Of a DNA stretch of 64,000 nucleotides, positions 1-11,510 are shown piece after piece (within the stretch, counting starts at the first letter, position 1; every line of letters starts with the position of its first letter). Position numbers and translations under genes: made by a program. This DNA comes from Chimonanthus salicifolius. Its lineage: Eukaryota > Streptophyta > Magnoliopsida > Laurales > Calycanthaceae. Below the pieces are notes generated by a model. That model saw nothing but the letters and a program-made list of their open reading frames with translations. It made no database searches and was not told the origin of the DNA. The stretch is taken from assembly GCA_013350335.1 (NCBI GenBank), contig CM023538.1, positions 54,108,769-54,172,768 on the forward strand, read 5' to 3'.

Positions 1-394
1 GTACTATATTTTAAGCTCATTTTATAATAAATTCAAATCATTCTAAGTAATTTCTTTCACTTTTAGCTTTAGATCCAAAATAAAATAACTCTATATTGAA
101 TACTATATTAAACTATGATTTTAATCATAAGCTAGTCCTACTCTAGTGTCACCTTTTAAAGGACTTAGAGCTTCTGAAGACTGAAGTTTAAACTAAGTGT
201 ATGAGAGGATAGTTTTCTGTTATTTTCTTTAACATATGGTTATCAACATCCCATATATTTGAGATGAGAGTAATCGTAAAATTACATAAAACTACTTACA
301 AGTCTTGTCTATTGGGTAAATCTGAGAGGATGACTGATTCAAAGTATTCAGCACGTGGTATGATTGCATGTCTCGTAAGGTGATATGTTGTGGG
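1..394. other. AT-rich intergenic DNA, possible SINE debris
   Basis: There is no open frame or gene signal here. Stretches around 136-190 (CCTACTCTAGTG and nearby) and 242-330 (ATTTGAGATGAGAG) resemble parts of the SINE at 3878-4262, but in a different order. This may be scrambled SINE debris. Confidence 0.3.
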
Positions 395-783
395 TAGGGC
401 TGCAACTCGGGTCGGATTGTGGCCCGACCTACATGACCCGACCTGAGAAATCATGTGGGTTGGGTTGAGAACTTCAGATCAGCGGGTCAGGTTGGCTTGA
501 GAAGATAAAAACCCGAATGAAATTCAGATCGGGTCGGTTGAGGATTTTATAAGTTTACCAAACCCGACCCGACACAATCCGACCCAACCGGCTAAAATTA
601 GTCTGAAATAGGTTCAAAATGCGGGTCGGGTCAGAATTCGAGTTGATTCGGATTAGAATTTGGGTCAGGTCGAGTTGTGAGATTCGGGTTAAGAATTCGG
701 GTCGGGTCGGGTTCCATATATATCAACTCGGGTCAAGTTGGATTTTAAGGAACCCGACCTGCCCGACCCGAGTTGCAGCCCTA
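395..783. mobile_element. hAT-type MITE, TCGGG-rich family, copy A
   Basis: The element is 389 bp. It starts TAGGGCTGCAACTCGGG and ends with the inverted form CCCGAGTTGCAGCCCTA. It is flanked by a perfect 8-bp direct repeat GTTGTGGG (387-394 and 784-791). An 8-bp target-site duplication with TAGGG...CCCTA ends is the hAT signature. The interior is built from CCCGACC / GGTCGGG runs, so the element is strongly self-complementary. It has no transposase and is non-autonomous. Three more copies lie at 1019, 38437 and 45198. Short open frames inside it are chance products of the repeat. Confidence 0.88.
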
Positions 784-1018
784 GTTGTGGGCCTATGTGA
801 TTCCGCTAAATCAAGTTAGGAAATGCTTAAATATAGTCCTAAAGCTATCTAATGCAAAATATGGATTAGACACACAAAATCTTATGTTAGGTCAACATGA
901 ATATGGTATGGTTTCACCTTCCAAAACTCTAATCTCACGTAAATGACTTGTGAGTTTTGTAACTCACTTTTAAAAATTAAAAATATATTAATTTATTGAA
1001 CATAAATTTACTAAAATG

Positions 1019-1362
1019 TAGGGGTGAAACTCAGATTGGGTTTTGACCCGACTTGCATGACCCGACCCGAGAAATTATGCAGGTTGGTTCGGTTTGAGAA
1101 GACAAAAACCCGCATAGAATTTGAGTCGGGTCGGGTCGGGTTGAAGAATGTTCAAGTTAACTTGACCCGACCCAACCCGACTAAAATGGATTCAGAATGC
1201 GGCTTGGGTCAAAATTCGGGTTGATTCAAGATTAGAATTCGGGTCTGGTCGAGTGGAGAATTTTGGGTCAATAGCTTGAGTCAAGTCGGGTCGGATTCCA
1301 TATATATTGAATTGGGTCAGGTTGGGTTTTAAGAAACCCGACCCGACCCGATTTCTACCCTA
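1019..1362. mobile_element. hAT-type MITE, TCGGG-rich family, copy B
   Basis: This is a 344-bp relative of the element at 395. Its ends are TAGGGGTGAAACTC and GATTTCTACCCTA. The flanks are CTAAAATG (1011-1018) and CTAAGATG (1363-1370), an 8-bp target duplication with one mismatch. Its ends are more diverged than those of copies A and D, so it is probably an older insertion. The interior again consists of CCCGACCC runs. Confidence 0.82.
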
Positions 1363-1547
1363 CTAAGATGAATTAGACGTTGCCAATATTTTGATTATGA
1401 AAAATAAGTTCCATTTATAATTTTTTATTCATTTAATTTTTATAAAAAAAAGTTGACAATCGACAGAGAATTCTATTTCAACGGTTTATCGCATTAGGTT
1501 TAAATTTAATGGTAGTATATGCTTGAGAAGACCAATACCATAAGTAT

Positions 1548-1680
1548 CAAAAATAATTTCAAATTTATCGTGTTTTTATTGATACAATATCATTATTGTG
1601 TTAATAAAATGTATTTATCCATGTTATTCTTTTAAACCGTACATTATCAATTAAATTGTATTAAAATATGATAAATAATA
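1548..1680. mobile_element. Decayed relic of the 36697 MITE family
   Basis: From TTTCAAATTTATCGTGTTT onward this segment aligns base for base with the element at 36697-37069 (TTTCAAATTTACCGCGTTT). The differences are mostly CG to TG or CA changes. It looks like a methylated, deaminated old copy. Its ends cannot be placed. Confidence 0.5.
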
Positions 1681-1739
1681 ATATCACAATAATATCTAAG
1701 TAAAATTCCAGTATTTTACATTACTGTTTTTTTAAGTAT

Positions 1740-2813
1740 ATGAAATGTGTACATCTGTGTGCAGATGAACTGATTGCCAACGCCGCCTTCATTGGCACGG
1801 CCGGAAAGGGAATCCTTGCGGCCGATGAATCGACCGGTACGATTGGGAAGCGCTTCGCAAGCATCAACCTTGAGAATGTTGAGTCCAACCGCCGTTCCTA
1901 CCGAGAGCTCCTCTTCTGCACCCCCGGCGCTCTCGACTACCTCAGCGGCGTCATCCTCTTTGAGGAGACCCTCTACCAGAAAACCGCCTCCGGCAAGCCT
2001 TTTGTCGACATCCTCAAAGAAGCTAAAGTCCTGCCCGGCATCAAGGTTGACAAGGGGACTGTTGACCTTCCCGGCACAAATGCCGAGACCGGCACCATGG
2101 GCCTTGACGGCCTCGCGCAGCGCTGCCAAGAATACTACAAAGCAGGGGCCCGCTTCGCCAAATGGCGGGCCGTCCTCAAGATTGGCCCCAACGAGCCCAC
2201 CCAGCTGGCAATCAATGAGAATGCCAACGGGCTGGCCCGCTACGCCATTATCTGCCAAGAGAACGGACTGGTTCCCATCGTTGAGCCGGAGATCCTGGTT
2301 GATGGGTCTCACGACATCAACCGATCTGCCGACGTCACTGAGAGGGTTCTGGCCGCCTGCTACAAGGCACTGAACGACAACCATGTCCTTCTGGAGGGGA
2401 CACTGCTGAAACCCAACATGGTGACGCCGGGTTCAGATTCGAAGAAGGTGGCGCCGGAGGTGGTGGCAGAGTACACAGTCAGAGCGTTGCAGAGGACTGT
2501 TCCCCCAGCTGTTCCGGCCATTGTGTTCTTGTCCGGCGGGCAGAGTGAGGAGGAGGCGACCGTACACTTGAATGCCATGAACAAGCTCAAGGGGAAGAAG
2601 CCGTGGAGCCTGACATTTTCTTACGGCCGAGCATTGCAGCAGAGCGCCATCAAGACATGGGGTGGGAAGGAGGAGAGTGTGAAGAAGGCCCAAGAGGTGT
2701 TCCTGGCCAGGTGCAAGGCAAACTCGGAGGCGACGCTCGGGACATACAAGGGGGATGCGGCCAATGTAGGCGGCGCTTCTGAGAGTCTCCATGTCAAGGA
2801 CTACAAGTACTGA
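1740..2813 (+). CDS. FBA: Fructose-bisphosphate aldolase, class I, cytosolic type
   Basis: This enzyme reversibly cleaves fructose 1,6-bisphosphate to dihydroxyacetone phosphate and glyceraldehyde 3-phosphate in cytosolic glycolysis and gluconeogenesis. The frame gives 357 residues against about 358 usual for plant cytosolic forms, with no plastid transit peptide. Visible motifs are [17 protein letters not shown] near residues 23-38, WRAVLKIG near 142-149, the Schiff-base lysine K224 in [18 protein letters not shown] near 266-273, and the C-terminal tyrosine in KDYKY. The first seven residues (MKCVHLC) are not aldolase-like. Homology begins at ADELI, just after TGTGTGCAG at 1756-1764, a good splice acceptor. 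The real exon therefore probably starts at 1765, and the ATG at 1740 would be intron sequence. No exon 1 is visible upstream in the window. The frame is intact and GC-rich in AT-rich surroundings, with no poly(A) tract to suggest a retrocopy. Confidence 0.9.
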   Translation: MKCVHLCADELIANAAFIGTAGKGILAADESTGTIGKRFASINLENVESNRRSYRELLFCTPGALDYLSGVILFEETLYQKTASGKPFVDILKEAKVLPGIKVDKGTVDLPGTNAETGTMGLDGLAQRCQEYYKAGARFAKWRAVLKIGPNEPTQLAINENANGLARYAIICQENGLVPIVEPEILVDGSHDINRSADVTERVLAACYKALNDNHVLLEGTLLKPNMVTPGSDSKKVAPEVVAEYTVRALQRTVPPAVPAIVFLSGGQSEEEATVHLNAMNKLKGKKPWSLTFSYGRALQQSAIKTWGGKEESVKKAQEVFLARCKANSEATLGTYKGDAANVGGASESLHVKDYKY

Positions 2814-2838
2814 TTTTTCTCCATTCTCTCATCTAAAT

Positions 2839-2841
<3 letters not shown>

Positions 2842-2872
<31 letters not shown>
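2842..2872. repeat. (AG)n microsatellite in aldolase 3' UTR
   Basis: A perfect GA dinucleotide run starts about 28 bases after the aldolase stop codon. It probably lies in the 3' UTR and is likely length-polymorphic. Confidence 0.95.
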
Positions 2873-2875
<3 letters not shown>

Positions 2876-2903
2876 TTTTTGAAGCTTTGGAGGGTAGTGA
2901 TTG

Positions 2904-2909
2904 AATAAA
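2904..2909 (+). terminator. Candidate polyadenylation signal of the aldolase gene
   Basis: AATAAA lies about 90 bases past the stop codon, a sensible position for a plant 3' UTR. It is supported by motif and position only. Confidence 0.4.
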
Positions 2910-3877
2910 TAGCAGTATGGCATTGTGAGTGATGTATTGCTCAGAAACTGCCAATTTTAAATTTAGTTATTTATTTATTTTACTGTTCATTTTAAGGAAT
3001 ATTAGTATATTTTTTCTAACTTATTTGAGAATTAAGATTACGTTTGGTGAGGACAATTTAAAAAGGAGAATAAGAAGAGTCAGAAAAACCCTTTTAACTT
3101 TGACAGTCAGTTCATAGAGTAATATATTAAATCTAATTTAAGTGTCAATTTAAAATTTTATTTTTCATTTAATTGATATAATCTATTAATTTAAATTAAT
3201 TGATTGGTGCACCAACACTTTTAACTTTAGTGTATAAAAAATGATTGAAATACTCATTTTATCCAAACAAATAGGAATAAAGAAGAAAGATTGAAACAAA
3301 TTTATACAAAATAGATATTTCACTTATTTTTCGTGAACATTTGCACCAATCATTTCCCTTTTTGAAGTCCTAAGTATATTACTATTAGACTAAAATTCAA
3401 TCAAAGTCGAGTTGGATTGCTCAATCCTTGTAAGTTGTAGCAATGGTTGATGCATATTTTAAAGGTTTTAATTTGATAATTTATCACATATCCATATATA
3501 AAACATGTAGACATGTGATATGTTTCGCTCCCAATACAATTCTTGTCATTTAATCACGAATTTTTATGTAATTAAAGCACGTGGACTTCCATGCAAGACA
3601 CTGACCATGATATGATTAGCTCTGATATTTATTTTAGGTGTTACAGATGATTGGAAGGTGGGCATATAATGGAAGGTACAAAGGTTTTATTTTTATTTTT
3701 AGACTATTCTATATATAGCTACCGCTATTTCTAAAAATACATTTTATTTTATATAAAAGAAATACATGCACTTAATTGAAAGCACTCTGTAAATTAAATA
3801 TTAAAATTCAACTCCATTGAGAGTTTCTAAAGATTTAATGTAATGTCTTGTAATAATTAGTTAAAACTCAAACTACC
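2910..3877. other. AT-rich intergenic DNA, nothing recognised
   Basis: I see no coding frame longer than about 60 codons, no terminal repeats and no RNA gene here. Confidence 0.5.
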
Positions 3878-4262
3878 TTTTTTTTTTTTTATAACATGGG
3901 TGTCCTCAATTTACATTTGAGATGAGACTAATTCTACCGATACATGAAACCATCCGTAAGGCTCATGTATCAAGTAAGCTCAAGAGGAATCGAATCCAAG
4001 ACTCTAGTCCAAGGGTCCAAAATTTGGTGGGGGTGAGAATGCCGATATCTCAATTCCACAATATCGGCCGATATTACTCTTTCTCTCTCTTTTTTTTTAC
4101 GGCCAAATCACGGCCGAGACCGAGATGTATTGGCCAAGATGGCGAGATCTTAGTCATATAAGGCGAGATCTCAGCACGAGATATCTCGGCTGATACGAGA
4201 ATTTGGACTCCTACTCTAGTATAACCTTAGAAGCTTAGACCAACTGAGCTACCCGTGCGGGT
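3878..4262 (-). mobile_element. tRNA-derived SINE, interrupted by an insertion
   Basis: On the minus strand the element begins near 4262. It has a pol III A box TAGCTCAGTTGG (4240-4251), a B box GGATTCGATTCC (3986-3997) and a terminal poly(A) tract (T run 3878-3890 on the plus strand). The A-to-B spacing is far too long as it stands. Removing the insertion at 4009-4212 plus one copy of its 8-bp duplication leaves about 31 bp, as in a tRNA promoter. It is not a functional tRNA gene because no cloverleaf 3' half is present. Confidence 0.72.
4009..4212. mobile_element. 204-bp MITE-like insertion inside the SINE
   Basis: It is flanked by a perfect 8-bp repeat ACTCTAGT (4001-4008 and 4213-4220), the size used by hAT elements. 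The ends are roughly inverted (GGGTCCAAAATTT against AAATTTGGACTCC). Inside are inverted GATATCTCGG / CCGATATCTC motifs. Excising it restores tRNA-like A/B box spacing in the SINE, which independently supports these limits. Confidence 0.68.
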
Positions 4263-4981
4263 TTAACTGTGTAGAGAGTTCTCTCCTTCATTGCACCTTA
4301 TCTAAATACTTCATCTTTATTCATCTATATAAAAGAGACAGTTTAACGTAACCATCAAATGAATCTTAATCGTTTATTCTTTGACAGAAAAATGGAACTT
4401 GGCAGGCCCTATCATATGTGTCCCATATAAGGCCCTATTGCAGCATGACAAAGGGTCCAATCAGATAGGTGTGCTTGAATTACAAGCACATAAAAAAAAT
4501 GGCTTGAACTTCATCCCAACTAGCTTATTACGGGTTGAACACTTAGGATTATTGTATTATTCAAAATCTATTTACATCTTTTAGTTAAAGATTTATTATT
4601 TCTTAGAGAAGTGGAAATAACGGCAAGAACAATAAAATAATGATAATAATACAATAGAATGAAAGAAAGATTTCGATATTTGAAAATGTAATCACCAATG
4701 TAGGCTTGATTTCAATTGATTCTGCTTTTGCAACAAATGTTCTAAATGCCTGAGAAGTGGTACTCAAAAATCACCCAGCTGATCATATGTACAGTGGGCA
4801 AGGAGAAGAGACCAAGTAACTACCTGAAGAAAGTAATAGTGACCTTCCCAAGACAGTTTCTAAGAATTCTAAATCTTCAATTTGACAGGCAGAGAAATCG
4901 CTCTTTAAGCAACCAGAAGCACAAAATACATGCAGCTCTAAGAGTAGAATGCATTTAAGTACCTACAGATTGGATGGACTC
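4263..4981 (-). other. Probable 3' UTR and downstream flank of the RING-H2 gene
   Basis: No coding frame is supported. On the minus strand an AATAAA (plus-strand 4592-4597) lies about 385 bases past the stop codon of the RING-H2 gene and could be its poly(A) signal. The 3' end cannot be fixed without transcripts. Confidence 0.35.
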
Positions 4982-5409
4982 TCAGCATGCTTGCTTTCGG
5001 ACTGACTGAAGGCGATCATATTTTACAGTGTGGTTACCATCACTTAAGCTGGAGGTGATCTCTCCAGCTTCAGTTACATTGAGCTCAGATGCAAACTGAT
5101 CCTCCGGAATAGGTTCCATTCTTTGGTTGTCAGCCGTTCTCGATGGAAACCCATGGCTTGTATATAGACAGTGGTATGAACGAGAGTCGAGAGCATCTGG
5201 GCTATATGAAGCTCTGAGAGCTGCACTGAACATAGGTGGCAATACTCGTTTTCTTTCAGGAGAGTTTCGAAGAGAGATTCGACAAACGGGGCATGTTGAG
5301 TGCTGCTGGAGCCATATATCTATGCAAGTGACATGGAACGCATGCCCACAATAAGGAAGAATGCGCAATATGTCTTTCTCTTGATACTCCTGCAAGGCAT
5401 ATTGTGCAC
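4982..5409 (-). CDS. RING-H2 finger protein (ATL type), exon 3, with a frame break
   Basis: This is the last exon of an E3 ubiquitin ligase of the ATL family. It carries most of the RING-H2 domain: CGHAFH, then CIDIWLQQHSTCPVCR, which bind two zinc ions and recruit the E2 enzyme. A tail of about 90 residues follows, with no known motif. The acceptor is TTGGTCAG before 5409. The exon opens with codons for the first zinc pair (C-T-I-C-L-A), joined in frame to exon 2 (...EDAQ). However, the rest of the RING (EYQEKDILRILPYCGH) is one base out of frame: GCAGGAG at about 5387-5393 has one base too many. The open frame 5461-4982 therefore lacks the first CxxC. Either the gene is broken or the assembly has a single-base insertion. 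Together with exons 1 and 2, the corrected length would be about 227 residues. Confidence 0.82.
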
Positions 5410-6068
5410 CTGACCAAGATAGGAAGTTTTTAAGAAAATAATCTGTGTCAAATTCATCCATTGTGCACGAAACTAAGAAGGGTTTTTTTTAGGTTTCTTA
5501 GAGAGTTTGATGATGTTATTGGTGGGTGGGTGGACCCTTAAGTGGAAGAACTCAACATGCACCCTCTTGCAACCTTTCGGGACCTGCTCAGACCCATGTT
5601 TAGTGGCTAGCCATGTAACAATGGGAAAGATCCATTCTAAGATGCACCCTATTGAAACCTTCTGAAATTTGAAAGGATATTTTTCTAGACTATTTTCAAG
5701 GATCAGTCTATGCAATTAGTCTCCACAGCTGGAAAACTGGACCTCATTCCACAAACAAGTCATAGTTCACAAGAGATTGTTGAAGTGAAGATATATTGAT
5801 GGTTTTGCTTTGTGGCCCTTTGAACTCAACTTCGATGAGAAGCATCTTAGACTCTTTGTAACTAATGGGATAATGGGGGGCTGAGAGGCTTGCTTTGAGA
5901 TGTGGATTCATTTATCATCACTAACATCAAAGCATTAACCCATCTCTCAGGGCTCAGCTAAGCAACTTGTTGCACTCTAATGAGAGGTTCAGTGCCAAAA
6001 GGAGTTAATTTTACAGATGAAGCAAGGACCTTAGCCGTTTGGCTACTTCAAGGACCAATAATACACTG

Positions 6069-6224
6069 TTTTTTTTTTTTTTTTTGAATGGTAACAAAAA
6101 AGATTTCATTAATAAGAGAAAAAAAACAAGTACAAAAAGAAGAGATACATCAAAAGAGAGAGGTCTAACAGAGTTAGACCAATCACTAAGACCAAAGCAT
6201 GCTACTACTACAAAACATCTCCAC
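6069..6224 (-). mobile_element. L1 LINE 3' end, short truncated copy
   Basis: Read on the minus strand it ends in a poly(A) tract (T run 6069-6085). Upstream is the typical plant L1 tail, a stretch ending in TTAATGAAATC. Flanks AATACACTG (6060-6068) and AATGCACTG (6225-6233) look like a 9-bp target duplication with one mismatch. It is severely 5'-truncated. Confidence 0.55.
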
Positions 6225-6233
6225 AATGCACTG

Positions 6234-7959
6234 TTGAGGCTATCATTTTCAAAAGAAATCAACACAATGAGTTATCTTCATTGAAAACTTATCCCATCTT
6301 TCCCATGATGCAATTTACTCTTATTTTCTCCAAATGCACTTCAGGATGCAACACCTTAATCAACTTTAAGACAAAAGATAGATCATAAAGTAACTTCCTG
6401 CACCCTTTAATTTCTTTCCTTTGTTTATTTGCCCTTTTTATTCCAGCGGCTTCTCGCAAATTTCCTTTCAGCACTATTACTTTTTCTAACAAGTGGCTCT
6501 CCATTGTTGGAGAAGTCGTCAAACATGATACGAGTTTTTGAACAGTTTGTAACTTTCAGTATTAGAATGTAAAATAAGCAAGAGTCTTGACTAATTACAA
6601 GTATGTAGAGGAGAAGAGGCCTTCGGAAATCATTCATCGGGGCTCTTCTGCTGAAGATATGATATTGATGGGGTTTTAGCATCTCATAACAAACTGTACA
6701 GGCTTTGGAAATGGCATATTACAGTACAGGATTTAGACTTTGTTTTAATCTACTGGTAGCTTCTGTAAGTATATTTCCTAGCTTCCCCAGCTGGCTCCTC
6801 TGTTTCAGGTTACAATTTTCTTCTTTCATACCCACATGTAAATTTACCTCTTGAAAAATGTTCTACATTTATTCATTCAGCCTTCAAAAAAGACATTTCA
6901 CACACAAGAACAAGTATGTACAACCAAAAGCTAAATGGAATCAGTTGACGATCCATTCGACATGCATGTTGTCCCTACCATGGCCATGACACAGGACCCT
7001 AGCAAATGATCTACCTGAAAAAAGGCAAATGTGCACAAAAGAATGAAGAGGTTTTGTTTCCTATGAAGCATACAATTCCAACATTTTGCTCCTATCCTAA
7101 TTTCTGAAAATCTATAGGGTTAAAAAATCACGTGGAAGAAGGTTGTATAATTTGTGAAAAAGTTCAGTTACAAACTATGTAACTAGATACTAAGAAATAG
7201 GTAATTGTCCCACACTGAACAATATCCACCACCGAGTTTATCTCTAAACTCAGTGTACCTCCCATTAATATGGGATGTCCCTGTCGTACCATGCTACATG
7301 AAAGAAACATGGGGGGAAATCACTATCGTGGATTTTGAGCATATATGTCAGCATGCAGATATATGATGTATCAAGAATTACATTAGGTAGCTTCATTTTT
7401 TTAGTAGCTTCATTTGATTAAAATATCATTCAATCTGGATATTATAATATCTATAAAGCCATATAAGCATGTAAGAATTTGGTGGCTGATGGATAAAACA
7501 TAGGTTTAGCCAGCTCAAGCTCACATCCAATCCTTAAGTTCACATCCAACATCTTAATTAACTTAACTAGACATCCAAGTGCACAAATTAAAAAGTTCAC
7601 AATGCAAGAAACTTCACAAATGTCGAATGGTTCCATAAACAAGAAATGGCATTCACCAAAACAAAGTCTATGAGGTGCGGGAACCTCTTGCATACTTGTA
7701 TATTAAGGGGCTGTTTGTCATTTGTCCAGCTCATAGAGAGTAAAGAGTAAAGAAAATGAGTCTTCCATCTTCTACCATGAAACAAATTCTCTCTGCCAAG
7801 AGCACAGAACATGAGACATTTTCCTCTTCTTCCAAGGTATTCATTTCCTATAAGGGGAGATAAGAAAATTTAATGAGGAAAGAGAGATTTTCCTCACTTG
7901 GTGAGACAACATCTCATTCATTTTTTGTGAAAATAATATTTTTGACGCAAAAGACATAA
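6234..7959. other. Intronic DNA, nothing recognised
   Basis: AT-rich sequence within the RING-H2 intron. Frames of 70-85 codons occur on both strands but show no motif, and they overlap one another as chance frames do. Confidence 0.4.
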
Positions 7960-10040
7960 ACATTAGGTTTTGATGGCCCAACACGATGCCAGAATTTATG
8001 ACATGTGTTGGATAATATGGATTGCACCCAAAGATAAATTTTCTTGTGGAATTAATTTCGTCAAGTTTGCTCATTTTAAGTCTTTTCATAAATGGGTACG
8101 TACTCAGTTCAATGTACCCATTAAAACTATTCGAAGCAACAATGATGAAGAATATACATCTCACTCTTTTTTGCAGTATCTTCAAGAACATGGAATTTCT
8201 GCTCAAACTTCTTGTCCTCATACTTAATAAAATGGAGTTGCTAACTGCAAACACCGTCATCTCCTGGACGCCACACGTGGTTCTTAAAATGAAGGTACTT
8301 TTTTTCTTTTGGTTTGGTTTCCTGTTAACCGCTTGTTATTATTTAATCAATCGTTTTCCCACTCCTGTTTTAAAAAGCATGCCTCTCATACACATTTTTT
8401 TTTCTCATTATCATGCTTGCTCGATCCCTTCGCGCAAATTTTGTAATGTATGTTTGTTCATAATTTTGATTCTACTCATCATAAATTGTCTACCACATGC
8501 ATTAAATGCATGTTTGTCAGTTATTCTCCATCTCATAAAGGATATAAATGTATAGATCCTATTAGTGGTCGAAAATTCATCATTATGGATATCACCTTTT
8601 TTTAGCATATTCCTTACTTTGATAACACAATTGGTGAAACCAACCACAATCCCTTGGTTCTTTCTATCCCATTTGAAGAAATTCCTACACTCTCCTTTCC
8701 TCTCACTGGGCACCAATCTCCTCCTTCGACTCTAGTTCAACCAACCTCTCAACCAGTTAACTCTAAGGACTCACGATTTGCTATTTGCAAGAGTAACGTG
8801 CTTGTACTAATTATCCCATTGAGTGCTTTGTTTCTTATAGGGGTCTTCATGCATCATATCAATCTTTTTTAGCCTCTTTAGAAATTGTTCCTATTCCTAA
8901 ACAGATAGATGTGGCTTTCCATCATCCTGAGTGGAAAGCTGTTGTGGAAGCAGAAATGGAGGCAAAAAAAAAAATCAAACTTGAAGATGGTTGATTTACC
9001 AGCGAACAAAAACTCATGTTGGGTGCAAATGGATATTCATTTTCAAGCATAATCTTGATGGAACTATTGCTCGGTATAAAGCCCGCTTAGGTGCTAAGGG
9101 GTTCACTCAAACTTATGGTGACGATTATTTAGAGACCTCTGCTCCTGTAGCAAAGTTGACCTCTGTTCGTGTTATTCTAGCTACTGTTGCCATTTTGATT
9201 GGTCTCTACATCAAATAGATGTTAAAAATGCATTACTCCTCGGTGATCTTCATAAAGAAGCCTACATGTTACCTCCCAATTTTATTCATCAGGGGGAGAT
9301 TGGGAAAGTTTGTCATCTCAAGAAGTCCATTTATGGACTGGATAATCTCCTAGGGCTTGGTTCGACAAATTTAGCAAGGCCCTAGTCTCTTAAAGGTTTC
9401 AGCGATGCCATTCTGATCACTCTATGTTTTCTAAAAGTACCAGTCATTTTATGGTGCTCCTCATTGTTTATGTTGATGATATTATCGTCACTACTATCCA
9501 AGCACTTGAGACTTGTCTTTGAAATTAAGGATCTTGGGCCTCTAAAATATTTTATTGGCATAGAAGTGGCTTGCTCCAAAAAAGGTATCCATCTTTCACA
9601 ATGCAAATATGTTCTCAGGTTTCTTCAGGATGTTGGATATCTTGGTTGCGAACCTCATGACAGGCCATTTGATCCAAATTCAAAGTTGCATCGTGATGAT
9701 GGTGAACCATTGCCAAATCCAAAGGTTTATCAACAACTTATTGGGAAATCAATCTATCTGACGATCACTCAACCTGATCCTACGTTGTTGGTGTAGTAAG
9801 CCGATTTATGCATTCACCGAGGACTTCTCATCTTGATGTTTGTCATTCGTATTCTCTGGTATCTCAACAATTCTCCCGGTTGTGGTCTTCTATTTGCCAA
9901 ATACGACCACTTTGATCTTCATGGTTATTCTGATGTTGATTGGGTTGCGTCACCTGATGATCGTCGTTCTACTTTTAGGTATTGCATATTCCTTGGTGGA
10001 AACCTCATGTCTTAGCATAGTAAAAAACAAAGTGTTGTTA
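7960..10040 (+). mobile_element. Ty1/copia polyprotein relic (integrase, RT, RNase H)
   Basis: Coding similarity runs in pieces. The integrase core is at 7970-8227 (FKSFHKWVRTQFNVPIKTI). A degraded NGV-ER region follows near 8230. RT occurs at 8991-9218 ([17 protein letters not shown]), then DVKNALLLGD near 9215-9250, then DLGPLKYFIGIEVA at 9524-9566. RNase H is at 9833-10015 (GYSDVDWVASPDDRRST). Many frameshifts and stops separate the pieces. No LTRs are recognisable, and gag and protease are missing. It is an old dead insertion inside the RING-H2 intron, in the opposite orientation to the gene. Confidence 0.88.
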
Positions 10041-10129
10041 GGTAATGAAACAAAGGAACAAATACTGGTTTGTATACTCTTCTAGTACCACATGCATCGT
10101 GGTAAGATGTTAGCAAGGATTTCTTATTG

Positions 10130-11300
10130 GGCATGCCCAAGCAACAAGAGGTTATGATTCGTCATTGACCCTTTTTTTTAAATGGCCCACTTTATTCTAT
10201 GCTCCAAGACCTCTGATCTATCACCATATAGCAAAATTATTCCTCAAGGAGGATGTGAGGCTTCACAAGTTGCCTAAGACCATAGTGTTTGATAGAGATG
10301 TCAAACTTGTTAGTTTTCTTTGGAAAACACTATGGAAAATGTTTGCCACAAAGTTGCAGCTTTTTTCAACATACCATTCCCAACAACCTAATAGACAACT
10401 AAAGTTGCTAACACAAGTTTTGGTGATCTATTCAGTTATTTGGTGGGCAACCATCTCGTGGGTTGGGGCCAAATTCTCCCTATGGCTAAATTTGGCTATA
10501 GAAGTTAAGTCAATCGACCTACATATTGCATCCCTTTTGAGATAGTCGTAGGATAACTGCTTATGAAACCAATGGAAATCATATCCCTGCACCTACACTT
10601 AGGTCTTTTGAGTCAACTAAGTCTTTTGCTAGACACATCCATGATTTGCATGCTAATATTAGAAGCTAGATCTCTATTAGCAATGAATATTACAAATCTT
10701 TTGCAAATGTACACTGCAAGTTTCAAGAATTTGAAGAGGTAGATAATGGTTATGGTGCCATTAGGCCTGATTGGTTCCCCAATAGGGCTAATAAAAAGTT
10801 ACATGCTCGAAGTGCAAGTCCCTCTGAAATGATTAAAAGGATCAGTGCAAATGATTACAGTTCTCGAATTTCCTTCAGACTTAAAGTATCAGCCAAATAT
10901 TTAAAGTGGGAGATTAGTACTTTACAAAGGACCACCTATCCTTTTAGATGCAAATGCAATCCCATCATCTCATCCTCAAACTCATCATCACAAGACTGCA
11001 TTGATTCCACTCCATTTTCACCCTTGTGCACCCCTTGTTTGCCACCTTTGCTATTTTTACGCAAGAAGGAAGAAGTGGAAGACGTCCATGATGAGTGGAT
11101 TGCTTCTACCAAAATTGGAGAATATCAAAAATTTCTTGTGAAATGGAAAGGTTGTTCAAAGACAATCGCCACTGAAAACTAGAAAGACTCAATTTGAATA
11201 TATGTGAGAGATACTAAAGCTCATTTTCGCTAGAGGTAAATTCTTCCAAAGTGGGAGAGAGCTAATGAAGACATCATGTAGTTGTGGTCCCGAGAGCACT
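10130..11300 (+). mobile_element. Ty3/gypsy relic: integrase and chromodomain (chromovirus type)
   Basis: Gypsy integrase follows the copia relic directly. It reads AKLFLKEDVRLHKLPKTIV-DRDVK and KTLWKMFATKLQLFSTYHSQ at about 10220-10390, then the IN C-terminal region to 10545. At 11050-11180 a chromodomain-like stretch (EYQKFLVKWKGCS) is visible, marking the chromovirus lineage. The coding 3' tail near 11250-11290 resembles the sequence found inverted at 13270-13330. The relic is broken by stops and deletions and has no RT. Confidence 0.8.
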
Positions 11301-11510
11301 AACAAAAACAGAAGAGTCAAAATCCAGTTGTCACTAGGATGATGATCTTTTGCCTCCTTCTAATATATATATATATATATGGTCATGGACAAAGACAAAT
11401 CCTACAATGGATAGGTCAAATCATTATTTTGATTCAATAGTAGGTTTGAGGATTTTGCCCAATCCAACCATATATATCATTTGAGTCATCTATTCATGAA
11501 TTTGACTAAT
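11255..11510 (+). repeat. Gypsy 3' end/LTR arm, left member of an inverted pair
   Basis: GATGATGATCTTTTGCC...TTCTAATATAT and TTTGAGGATTTTGCCCAATC recur in inverted form at 13060-13330. The arm begins in the degenerate end of the gypsy coding region and runs into what is probably LTR. An (AT)n run sits at about 11361-11380. Confidence 0.55.

Noticed and set aside
395..783. CCCGACC runs as interstitial telomere-like repeat
   Set aside because: The repeat is not the plant telomere heptamer, and hAT ends with a target duplication explain the block.
619..1224. Short frames rich in RVGSG-like residues
   Set aside because: They translate the TCGGG repeats of the two hAT MITEs and have no independent support.
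1716..2384. 222-codon minus-strand frame and other long frames over the aldolase
   Set aside because: These are shadows of a GC-rich coding region; only the plus frame shows aldolase motifs.
3980..4260. Possible tRNA gene from the A and B box motifs
   Set aside because: The boxes are split by an insertion and there is no acceptor-stem pairing. A poly(A) tail marks a SINE.
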